Shown piece after piece: positions 10,733 to 20,739 of a stretch of 64,000 bases of DNA (the first letter of the stretch is position 1; each line of letters starts with the position of its first letter). Source of the stretch: Megaustenia siamemsis (Eukaryota > Mollusca > Gastropoda > Stylommatophora > Ariophantidae); NCBI GenBank assembly GCA_032433765.1, contig JAVIAB010000051.1:85203973-85267972 (forward strand). The letters are read 5' to 3'. A program made the translations under genes and the position numbers. The notes below the pieces were generated by a model, which saw only the letters and a program-made list of their open reading frames with translations, was not told the origin of the DNA and did not search any database.

Positions 10733-11065
10733 GGTCTAAAAACTGCCAAACTTATTAATGCCCTTGTTTACTCTGAAACGTCATCCAAGAACTGCCAGCG
10801 CAGTGTGAATGACGTCATGGAAGTTGCTGCCCTGTCATCAGCAGGCTCCAAGAGTGGCTGCTCATTCAGTGCAAGCAACAACAGTGGAACAACTACAACA
10901 ACCAGCAACGGTAGCACTGAAAGTCATGCTAACAGCAGCAGTGGCAGTGATAGCCCCAACTTTGAACGACAGCGATCATTTATGAGAAGGAAACGGTTTA
11001 CTGGGATGAGTGAGGCCAAAGTGCATTTAAGAAAAGAAACGGCCAAAAGTTGCTTACTTATGTAA
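10733..11065 (+). CDS. Rnd-type Rho-family GTPase, terminal exon with CLLM prenylation box
   Basis: The exon follows CACATCCAG and joins the 5753 exon in phase 0. It encodes GLKTAKLINALVYSETSSKN, the alpha-4/beta-6 region with the G5-like ETSSK (SAL/SAK in other Rho proteins), then NDVMEVAAL. The last ~70 residues are a hypervariable Ser/Thr/Asn-rich linker (SSAGSKSG through STESHANSSSGSDS), a basic segment (RQRSFMRRKRF) and the C-terminal CLLM before TAA at 11063-11065. A CaaX box ending in M, plus basic residues, fits a farnesylated, membrane-bound Rnd protein; the vertebrate Rnd proteins also end in M. The Ser-rich spacer is longer than I expect for vertebrate Rnd. The gene lacks its 5' exons here. 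Confidence 0.85.
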   Translation, partial: GLKTAKLINALVYSETSSKNCQRSVNDVMEVAALSSAGSKSGCSFSASNNSGTTTTTSNGSTESHANSSSGSDSPNFERQRSFMRRKRFTGMSEAKVHLRKETAKSCLLM

Positions 11066-11123
11066 CAATCACAGGATGTCACAGAGAAAACATAATAAAA
11101 AGAATGTATTGCTTTGAAATAAA
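11066..11123 (+). promoter_or_regulatory. 3' UTR start and poly(A) signals of the Rnd-type gene
   Basis: AATAAA hexamers occur at 11094-11099 and 11118-11123, 30-60 bp after the stop codon. Either would give a very short 3' UTR. A longer UTR cannot be excluded. Confidence 0.5.
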
Positions 11124-12838
11124 TACACAATTTAAAAAACGACTTCATAAAATTGCTGTCTAAATATTTGTGCATATTGATCTTGTCCCATTTGACAGCT
11201 AAGCTTCACTTTATTTTAGCCTGCTTATGGGTCATTAATGAAAGATTTGCCCTGTACATTATGTAAATATAACTAAAGTCTTGTTCTTGTACAAATGAAT
11301 ATAACCCTTATATATGTACATACATAGTATAGCACAGTATTATCATATTGAAATCATGTACTGTGTATACCAAACATTTGTTTATAAAATGTGAACTCAT
11401 TGAACAGAAAAAAGGCTGTGGTTTACTTAACTTCTTTAGAAATATATTTTGTTCTCTCAGTAACCATTGGTATTTTGTGGTGTGAACATTCTTGCCTAGT
11501 CCAAAGCTTGTAATTTTCTTACTGTTCTTGACCTTTTGGTATTTTATGGGTCAACAGCATGATCTCCGCATCTTAGGTGGCTCCTCAAGTCTGTCTCACA
11601 TGTGGAATCAATCCAGCTTATAGCATTTCATGTGACAGTTTCTGAATCTCGTCTCAATATATGATCTGCTCATCTCCAACATCTGAATGTTAGCAAAGTC
11701 TCCATTTCCACTTGGCTGCACCTATTTAACAGCTTTTGTTTGACCAAAATATTCTTTCAATCGTCCATGGCAGTCTTGATGCTTCTTTTCTGTTATTTTT
11801 CAGCATTCAGATCTGCACCAAAACATTGAATGTTTGTTGTAAGTCTTTATATTGGTTTTTGTGTGAGACAGGATTTTCTCAGGTGTTTTTGTGTGTGGAA
11901 AAGCAGGAGTGTTACAGTATTTGCTACTGCTAGCTCTGGGTTTCTGTTTCTGTCAGTCTATTTTTACTAAATTGAGTTATTGAGTTATTTGCGGGTCATC
12001 ATCATTGCACTCCGAACATGCCCATAGGTGCTCAGATCCCCTCATGTTATGTCACCTTTTATTTTATTTTCTGCTACTGCTGTGGTCATGAATCATTCAG
12101 ACTGGGATTCAGGATTCTCTTATGACGCCTGTTGTTTGAGGGTTTTGGTTGCATCAAATAGTTTCTCTCCATAGGCAGTGGGCATAGATGATGTTTTACT
12201 CCTCAAGTCAGTAAAATGGGGGCTGTCTTGTAGAATGTTTTTGTTCTATCATATCTGCTAGAGTTCAGTGGCATAGACCTGGGACACCCGTTTTTTTTAA
12301 ATTTAGAGTACATACTGTGCCTCATTCTATTGTGACCAGGCAGGTGGCAGAGTATGATAACTTAGTCTCTCCATTAGAGTTAATAATATCCATCCCCCTT
12401 ATTATATTTTGGATGGTTTTGTTTCAACATTGAATGGTATTGTCCGTTAATGATAGATTTAATTTCTTCATAGCTGATCAGATGATTTCCTCTTCTTGTA
12501 CCCTTGTATCTAAAGTTCTGATTTCAATTACTGTAGTATATCTCCTGCCTTGTTTGTTTACGACAGTAGGAAACTTTGAAAGCTGTGCAAGAGGAGGTTA
12601 TCATTAGGAGTAGACCAATGAACAATGGTTTCAGCAGATTGGAAACTTTAGGGGGGACCACTCCTGACTCTCAGGTATCATTCTCCTATTGTATTCTGAT
12701 GAGAACTTGAAGGTTTGTGAAATTGTGTGATGAATATAGTGCTGAACACAAGAAACTTAACACTAGATGAAGAAATATGAGTGGAGACCACTGTCAACCT
12801 GTGCACTGTATCTTTACTGTTCTGAGGTACAAATAAAA
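11124..12838. other. Intergenic or long 3' UTR sequence
   Basis: No coding frame, RNA gene or transposon is recognised. It is AT-rich with scattered short T runs. Confidence 0.4.
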
Positions 12839-12919
12839 CCAGTTATCAATTACTTGGTATGCCAGTTATCAATTACTTGGTATGCCAGTTATCAATTACT
12901 TGGTATGCCAGTTATCAAA
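12839..12919. repeat. 23-bp tandem repeat, ~3.5 copies
   Basis: The unit is CCAGTTATCAATTACTTGG plus TATG, starting at 12839, 12862 and 12885, with a partial copy at 12908. The copies are identical, so the array is recent. Confidence 0.9.
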
Positions 12920-13260
12920 CCATAGCCATGAAGAATAAATAACTGAAAATGCTAACAAGTTAACATTACCTTCACACACACCTGTTTTCAATTTCCAAAT
13001 AGTTTTATTAAGTTCGTTGATGAAGAACAACAGCTGTTTCCTTTTTTATATATTATTTGAACTGTGGTGAATTTATAATTCACTTTTGTGATAAGTATCA
13101 TTGAGATCTGTCTAACACTGCTGTCATCATCTGCTATATCCAACATGCAGTTTCCTCATGTTGACTTGAGCCACACTCACGCTGTAATTTATTTAACCCT
13201 CCAACACTTAGCAAAATAAATAGAATTTGTCAGTTTGTTTTTATCACGACCAACGTTTGA

Positions 13261-13338
13261 GTAAAGTAAAGTAAAGTACCCCCCGTCACGCCAAGTGGCG
13301 TATAGGGAAATATGGTGTTAGTGACCCTATATTTTACA
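13261..13338 (-). mobile_element. 5'-truncated SINE-1 copy with 13-bp target duplication
   Basis: The sequence carries the reverse complement of the SINE-1 3' domain (CCGTCACGCCAAGTGGCGTA, then the CACTAACACCATAT complement) and a GTAAAG-repeat tail at its left end. It is bounded by GACCAACGTTTGA at 13248-13260 and again at 13339-13351, a perfect 13-bp target-site duplication. The tRNA head is absent. Confidence 0.85.
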
Positions 13339-13445
13339 GACCAACGTTTGACCATTGCATTAATTGTATTTATAGCAATCTTAATCAGTCAATCAATATA
13401 AGCCCTCTTTATGATAAAGTATGGTAGATTAAATTAAATTATACA

Positions 13446-13652
13446 CTAACATTGAATTATACACTATATGCTAACATTGAATTATACACTATATGCTAAC
13501 ATTGAATTATACACTATATGCTAACATTGAATTATACAATATACGCTAACATTGAATTATACACTATACGCTAACATTGAATTATGCACTATACGCTAAC
13601 ATTGAATTATACAATATACGCTAACATTGAATTCTACACTATATGCTAACAC
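13446..13652. repeat. 25-bp AT-rich minisatellite, ~8 copies
   Basis: The unit is CTAACATTGAATTATACACT plus ATATG, with ATACG and ACAAT variants. The period is 25 bp. Confidence 0.9.
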
Positions 13653-14040
13653 AAGCTGCATGATTTACCAGAACACTATATACTAGCTTTATGTGTGCCA
13701 ATCTACATTAATGTCTAATTAAACACAATATTTTGTACACATAAGACTTGTTTATAACAAAATATACCTAATATTTTTTTTATTCAGATAAATAACAACA
13801 AATATACCAGTCTTCTATGTCTATATGATTCAAGTGTTAAAACTAGTCCAAGTAACAATGCTCATATAATAATCATTTCTTATTATTTATGCAGATAAAT
13901 CCAGCAGTTTCTTCATTATTTTATTCTGTTCAGTATTTTAATTCACACCTTTAGACAACATTTTATGAATCCATTTCTATCTGATTTATTACCAATAGCT
14001 CTGAAAATATCAAAGCCTGTAGATGGTAAAACAAAAAGCA
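13653..14040. other. Intergenic, nothing recognised
   Basis: AT-rich sequence between the 25-bp array and a SINE. No coding or repeat signal is seen. Confidence 0.4.
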
Positions 14041-14284
14041 AAGAGCCCCATCACGCCAAGTAGCGTACAGGGATTATGGTGCTGGTGACCATAATTTTTA
14101 CAGACCTTTTGCACATAATTTTTGATGTGGTGTGGTCGGTGTTATGCCCGTGCCACTTTACTTTCCAGAAAATTTTTTTTACCCATTTAAGGCTGGGTGA
14201 ACCTGGAAGCAATTGATCAGGATTGAACCCAAACTCTTGTCCTTAGCAGTCCAGTTCATTAACTACTGAGCTATCGCGGCTCCC
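14041..14284 (-). mobile_element. Near full-length tRNA-derived SINE-1
   Basis: On the minus strand it starts GGGAGCCGCGATAGCTCAGT (box A-like TAGCTCAGTAG) and has a B-box-like GGGTTCAATCC at about 50-60 bp. It then carries a central domain (GGTTCACCCAGCCTTAAATG) and the 3' domain ending in CGCTACTTGGCGTGATGGGG. It matches 28851-29107 along its whole length with moderate divergence. No clear target-site duplication is visible. Confidence 0.8.
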
Positions 14285-14585
14285 ATCTTTTCACTTTAAT
14301 TTTTAAAATTTATTTTTAATTAATAGTTTTGATCAGATTATAAAATAATATGAAGATCATACATTCACTCACTCAAACACATCATCTTTAAATATGTTAT
14401 GTTATTTTCTTGCTATTTATTACTAAAGCACAACCTGTCAGAAAGTATGTCTGTTATTACATATTATCTGTTATTGTCTTAAATTATATGTTTCTTGTGT
14501 TGTGCACAAGCGTTGCAAATATTACCTTGGTTAAATAAAAATCTAGTTTTACTTCATCGGTTATAATCTAGTCTTAAATTTATCT
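14285..14585. other. Intergenic, nothing recognised
   Basis: AT-rich, no features identified. Confidence 0.4.
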
Positions 14586-14587
14586 TA

Positions 14588-15225
14588 ATGCTTTTTATAG
14601 CCCCTTATACAGATAAGATAGCTAAAGCAGCAATGTCTTTCAGAAGCCTTGTAAAGTTGCGGAAATCAAAACTCATCAGCACAAACACAAAACTTAGACT
14701 ATTCAAATCAAATGTACTATCAACCCTTACGTATGCGTGTGAAAGCTGGAAAACAACAAGAGACATAGAAACAAAGTAGAACGCATTCGAAAATAAATGT
14801 CTAAGGAATATACCTGGTATAGCGTGGAACGAATTCAAAACAAATGAGCAAATTAGAGAAATTGCCAATCAACCACTAATGTCTTCAGTAATAAAGAAAA
14901 GACGATGGTCATATGTTGGACATGTGATGAGGAGAGATAATAACCGAATAGCAAAGCAAGCCCTCATGTGGGAAACAATAGGTAAGAGGAAAAGAGGAAG
15001 ACCCAGAGAGACACTGAGAAGAACATTGATGAGAGAGGCAATAGCAACTTGTATTGGCTCCCTCAATGAGATAGAGCTGCTTGCACAGAACAGAAACAAA
15101 TGGCGAGATTTGATAAAATATCTTTAAAAGAACTGAAAACTGCTAGAACAAAAATTCAGATAAGAGAGGGAGTATTTTGGTCTACGCCCTATGGGCCGGC
15201 TGCGGCTCGAAAGGTCAATAGATAG
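14588..15225 (+). mobile_element. 3' third of RTE-like LINE (family C, SYVGHVMRRDNNRIAKQAL type)
   Basis: Frames at 14588-14779 and 14879-15127 carry KAAMSFRSLVKLRKSKL, LTYACESWKTTRDIETK, RRWSYVGHVMRRDNNRIAKQ and GKRKRGRPRETLRRTLMREA. A TAG at 14777-14779 and an altered junction break the frame. The 3' UTR (CTACGCCCTATGGGCCGGC, then CTCGAAAGGTCAATAGATAG) is conserved among all family C copies and ends in a short ATAG tail near 15225. The sequence closely parallels the C-terminal part of the long ORF at 46366-48291. Confidence 0.85.
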
Positions 15226-17257
15226 ATATAAATACACAAAAGAGGAAAATGAGGCATTTTGATTAATTCAAACAGTAAAGATCTGCAAAGATGTCGTTTA
15301 TAACTTTTCTCTCTGTTTAAATCTGGGACAAGTTCACTAAATTGGAAAGATTTGTAAATGTTTTCAATACAAAGAACATCATCAAAAAGTGTGTCCTTGG
15401 TCATTACAAAAAAATATGGACACCATCAACAATAAAGTAGCTAAAAATTATAATTTTGAAAATGTGTATCATTTAGATATTAACTATTGAAACATAAAAA
15501 TATTTTTAATTTAGTGGAAAAAACTCGTTGCATGAACATATATATGTACACGTATATGTCTGTATAGTACAATATTGTAGATGAGAATAAGAATAATTAG
15601 CTTTTTAAAAGTAATGAACAATTGTGGTATATAAATGTGTTTCGCTGACAAGTAATAATAATTATTAACACACTTAAAGTTAGGCATGATTTTACAGAGA
15701 AATGTTGAGAATCCCCTAAAAGACACTAATGACGATGTGGTGAAATACTGCAAATTGAAAGATTGATGCAAATGAGAAGAAACAATCAACTTTTTTTTTT
15801 ACTTTTTGACACATTATGCACAGAAAAAGTTAAAAATGTGCTTTGACAACAAGCTTCTTGGCAAGTGAGGGGGAACTCAGTAGAGTGAATATACTAGGCA
15901 GTGTCTCATCATGATAATTGGAAATTTGACAAATATTAGCATATAACATTGAGGATGAGTGAGGGATTCTAGAGATTCATGATTATTTACCTTATCTGTC
16001 ATATTGAATGGTGATAAATGTTGTGTAATTAACATTCACACTTAAATCCAAATAATCAAACAATAATAATCATATACTAACAATGACAATGAAATAAAAT
16101 ATTGTACTTGTGTAGTTTATCAAATTCAGTGATCAATTTTAGGCAGAGATGGTTCTTTTATAGAAATTATTATTTATTTTGTTAAATTGGACATTCGTAA
16201 TCAGTGATGCTAGACATCCAGGACAGGGTTCGCCTTAAATTTGATGGTTGTTCATCTCTGAAGCCACCACATACTCAATGATTGTAAAATCAACAGTTAT
16301 AACTTTCATTGACAAGTGTCACTTTTTCTAGTTATGTTGTTGTCTATTATGATTGTGATTATAAATACCTTAATAGGAATGTTTAGTGCTTCATTGTGTT
16401 TTGTTTATCTTTGCTGCAGTCATTTTCTGTCTACTCTTAATATATACTCTATGTTTGTCTTAATACAGAAGGTCTTTTTGGCGTAACCAAGTAATCTAAT
16501 GCATTTCACTATTTGCATTTATGTATTAAAATAAATATTTCTCATGCTTAAATGATAATCAGTATAAATTATATTCATAAATCTGATGCTGGATATCACT
16601 TTCTGGTACTTTCAAGCGAGGTAGTTTCAAAAACTGTTAATCACTGCTAGTACTGATAATTTTTTTTTTTTTTTTTGTGGACCTCTTTAGTGAAAGAGGG
16701 ATAACTCGTTTTAAGAAATTAATATAATAAATTACAGCTGTGAATAATGAATTATTTTTATTAAAAATATAAATTATCTCCCATTTTTTCATTTTTGTTT
16801 CCAATTTTAACTGCTTATATTTTGTACAGTCCATGAGCTAATTAAAGCTTCTAGCATTTTGTGCATTTAAAATAAATAAATAAGCTTAGTTGTTAAGTTT
16901 GAGGTCTTTCATTTTGGCAGGAAACTGTGAATATTGATCTTGTTCATTGTTATGTAGACGTGTTCTTGTAAATATTGATTGGTTTGTTATTTAATTTATG
17001 TATTGGGGGGAAGGGGGGGGGGGGGTTGTGGGTTCAAATCAGAAGAAAGAAAATCAATTTTAAAGGGTTTAAATGAAATGTTGAAAAGCCATTGGTCTCA
17101 ATAAATTATTTACTGTTAACATATGTGTTTTAATCTTATTTTATGATTTTGTGGTAATTTATGTCATTATCATCAGTAAAGCTGAATGTGAAGGAGAAAT
17201 GAAAAAAAAATATTTAAAAATGGTATGGTAAGAGCTTTATGTAATTAATGGAAGACA
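15226..17257. other. Intergenic, AT-rich; poly(T) and poly(G) runs
   Basis: No gene is recognised over ~2 kb. A T18-type run lies near 16660 and a G-rich run (about 16988-17025). Small ORFs here have no family resemblance. Confidence 0.45.
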
Positions 17258-18387
17258 CAAATTTGAATGACGTTTTGGTTCAATAAGCCTTCAGCAGGAA
17301 CAAACAAACAACACACACACACATATATGTCAATATGTTGTTTGTTGTACTGGCAACAAACAGCGGCCATAAGAACTGGAAACCAATTAGGAATGTTTCA
17401 ACAAATAAAACAGGGTGTTAGACAAGGTTGTGTGCTGTCACCAGATTTGTTTAATATTTATAGTGAGATTATTTTCAGATTCATAAGAGGCATGCCTGGA
17501 ATAACAATTGGAGGTCATAATATAAATAATCTAAGGCATGCTGATGATACAGTATTAATCGCTAAGAGTGAAAATGAGTTACAAGAAATGTTGGACATTA
17601 TAGTGAAGAAAAGCAAAAATAAAGGACTCAGCCTTAATAGCAAAAAGACAGAAGTAATGGTAACAACAAAGAAAAAGACATCACCTCAGTGCAAAATAAG
17701 GACAAGTGGAGCAATATTAAAACAGGTAAATGAATTTAAATATTTGGGAACTTTGTTAACCTCAGACGGAAGATGGACAAAAGAGGTGAGATACAGAATG
17801 GCTGAGGCAAAAGCAGCTTTCCAGAAAATGAGGAAGATACTATGCAATCCATTCTTGACAATAGAAACAAGAAAAAGAGTTCTTAAATGTTATGTTGAGC
17901 CAGTCTTAACATATGGGTGTGAATCATAGACAATAGAACAACAGACAAGAAAATTACTGGAGTCTGTAGAAATGTGGTTTTACAGAAGAATCTTGAGAAT
18001 ATCATGGACAGCTAAGAAGAGCAATGAAAACGTTATGAAAGAGGTCAAAGCAAAAAGAGAGCTGGTTTCCAATATTATGAAGACACAATCAGCATTTTTT
18101 TGGCCATGTAATGAGAAGAGAACAGTTGGAAAATATTGTAACAACTGGAAAAATTGAGGGACGAAAAGATAGAGGGGAGCAAAGAGAAAAAATACCAGAC
18201 AGCTTAAGAGAATGGCTTGGCAGAAGGTCAACAACAGAAATGATAAAGAACTGTCGAGATCGAAAGTTGTGGAGAGGCATGATCACCTACGCCAGTAGGC
18301 CCACTACTTGATGATGATGATGTTGTTTGTAGGTTGTTTGTTTGTTTCTGTTGAAGACCAATTGAGCCAAAACGTCGTTCAAATTTG
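17258..18387. repeat. Inverted repeat (54-bp arms) enclosing a LINE
   Basis: The left arm at 17258-17311 begins CAAATTTGAATGACGTTTTG. The reverse complement of the right arm at 18334-18387 begins CAAATTTGAACGACGTTTTG. The arms match over ~54 bp with several substitutions and both end in the (CAAA)n-like AACAAACAAACAA. This looks like a foldback/MITE whose loop received the family B LINE at 17349-18326. Confidence 0.75.
17349..18326 (+). mobile_element. Non-LTR retrotransposon, RT palm to 3' end (family B)
   Basis: The frame 17349-17929 holds the RT core: QGVRQGCVLSPDLFNIYSE (motif 4/B), LRHADDTVLIAKSE (the F/Y-A-D-D active site, here HADD), LNSKKTEVMV (thumb), FKYLGTLLTSDGR and LTYGCES. After a TAG at 17927-17929 the C-terminal domain follows (EMWFYRRILRISWTAKKSNEN, then a frameshift near 18100, then VTTGKIEGRKDRG and LWRGMITYASRP), with a GATGATGATGATG tail. 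It is 5'-truncated: the endonuclease and RT fingers are absent. Confidence 0.85.
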
Positions 18388-18432
18388 AGGAAGTGATAAA
18401 GCATTCTAAAATAGCAACTATAATCAAAAGAA
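18388..18432 (+). mobile_element. Left remnant of the LINE that founded the 43-bp minisatellite
   Basis: GCATTCTAAAATAGCAACTA followed by TAATCAAAAGAAGATAGTGG matches 30065-30105, where the same text leads into the WSYVGHVMRRD coding block of an RTE-like LINE. The array starts exactly inside that block. The matching right remnant is at 24855-25135. Confidence 0.75.
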
Positions 18433-20739
18433 GATAGTGGTCATATGTTGGCAATGTGATGAGAAGAGACAATAAGATGGTGGTCATATGTTGGCCATGT
18501 GATGAGAAGAGACAACAAGATGGTGGTCATATGTTGGCCATGTGATGAGAAGAGACAACAAGATGGTGGTCATATGTTGGCCATGTGATGAGAAGAGACA
18601 ACAAGATGGTGGTCATATGTTGGCCATGTGATGAGAAGAGACAATAAGATAGTGGTCATATGTTGGCAATGTGATGAGAAGAGACAATAAGATAGTGGTC
18701 ATATGTTGGCCATGTGATGAGAAGAGACAACAAGATGGTGGTCATATGTTGGCCATGTGATGAGAAGAGACAACAAGATGGTGGTCATATGTTGGCCATG
18801 TGATGAGAAGAGACAACAAGATGGTGGTCATATGTTGGCAATGTGATGAGAAGAGACAATAAGATGGTGGTCATATGTTGGCAATGTGATGAGAAGAGAC
18901 AACAAGATGGTGGTCATATGTTGGCCATGTGATGAGAAGAGACAACAAGATGGTGGTCATATGTTGGCCATGTGATGAGAAGAGACAACAAGATGGTGGT
19001 CATATGTTGGCCATGTGATGAGAAGAGACAATAAGATAGTGGTCATATGTTGGCTATGTGATGAGAAGAGACAACAAGATGGTGGTCATATGTTGGCCAT
19101 GTGATGAGAAGAGACAACAAGATGGTGGTCATATGTTGGCCATGTGATGAGAAGAGATAACAAGATGGTGGTCATATGTTGGCCATGTGATGAGAAGAGA
19201 CAACAAGATGGTGGTCATATGTTGGCCATGTGATGAGAAGAGACAACAAGATGGTGGTCATATGTTGGCCATGTGATGAGAAGAGACAACAAGATGGTGG
19301 TCATATGTTGGCCATGTGATGAGAAGAGACAACACGATGGTGGTCACATGTTGGCCATGTGATGAGAAGAGACAACAAGATGGTGGTCATATGTTGGCCA
19401 TGTGATGAGAAGAGACAACAAGATGGTGGTCACATGTTGGCAATGTGATGAGAGGAGACAACACGATGGTGGTCATATGTTGGCCATGTGATGAGAAGAG
19501 ACAACAAGATGGTGGTCATATGTTGGCCATGTGATGAGAAGAGACAACAAGATAGTGGTCATATGTTGTCCATGTGATGAGAAGAGACAACAAGATGGTG
19601 GTCATATGTTGGCCATGTGATGAGAAGAGACAACAAGATAGTGGTCATATGTTGGCCATGTGATGAGAAGAGACAACAAGATGGTGGTCATATGTTGGCC
19701 ATGTGATGAGAAGAGACAACACGATGGTGGTCATATGTTGGCCATGTGATGAAAAGAGACAACACGGTGGTGGTCATATGTTGGCCATGTGATGAGAAGA
19801 GACAACAAGAAAGTGGTCATATGTTGGCCATGTGATGAGAAGAGACAACAAGATGGTGGTCATATGTTGGCCATGTGATGAGAAGAGACAACACGATGGT
19901 GGTCATATGTTGGCCATGTGATGAGAAGAGACAACAAGATGGTGGTCATATGTTGGCCATGTGATGAGAAGAGACAACAAGATAGTGGTCATATGTTGGC
20001 CATGTGATGAGAAGAGACAACACGATGGTGGTCATATGTTGGCCATGTGATGAGAAGAGACAACACGATGGTGGTCATATGTTGGCCATGTGATGAGAAG
20101 AGACAACACGATGGTGGTCATATGTTGGCCATGTGATGAGAAGAGACAACAAGATGGTGGTCATATGTTGGCCATGTGATGAGAAGAGACAACACGATGG
20201 TGGTCATATGTTGGCCATGTGATGAGAAGAGACAACAAGATGGTGGTCATATGTTGGTCATGTGATGAGAAGAGACAACAAGATAGTGGTCATATGTTGG
20301 CCATGTGATGAGAAGAGACAACAAGATGGTGGTCATATGTTGGCCATGTGATGAGAAGAGACAACAAGATGGTGGTCATATGTTGGCCATGTGATGAGAA
20401 GAGACAACACGATGGTGGTCACATGTTGGCCATGTGATGAGAAGAGACAACACGATGGTGGTCATATGTTGGCCATGTGATGAGAAGAGACAACAAGATG
20501 GTGGTCACATGTTGGCCATGTGATGAGAAGAGACAACACGATGGTGGTCATATGTTGGCCATGTGATGAGAAGAGACAACAAGATAGTGGTCATATGTTG
20601 GCCATGTGATGAGAAGAGACAACACGATGGTGGTCATATGTTGGCCATGTGATGAGAAGAGACAACAAGATAGTGGTCATATGTTGGCCATGTGATGAGA
20701 AGAGACAACAAGACGGTGGTCATATGTTGGCCATGTGAT
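18433..20739. repeat. 43-bp minisatellite derived from a LINE coding block, ~54 copies
   Basis: The unit begins GATGGTGGTCATATGTTGGC and continues CATGTGATGAGAAGAGACAAC. In one frame this is the LINE motif WSYVGHVMRRD. With a 43-bp period the frame rotates each copy, so it cannot encode a repeat protein. Variants include AAGATAG/AAGATGG/ACGATGG, TTGGCAATG/TTGGCCATG and CACATG/CATATG. TTGGCAATG copies cluster near the left end and ACGATGG copies in the right half. Three more units (24729-24854) lie beyond the inserted LINE, so the original array was ~57 units. Confidence 0.97.

Noticed and set aside
18433..20739. Possible tandem-repeat protein or CRISPR
   Set aside because: The 43-bp period rotates the frame each unit and there are no unique spacers.
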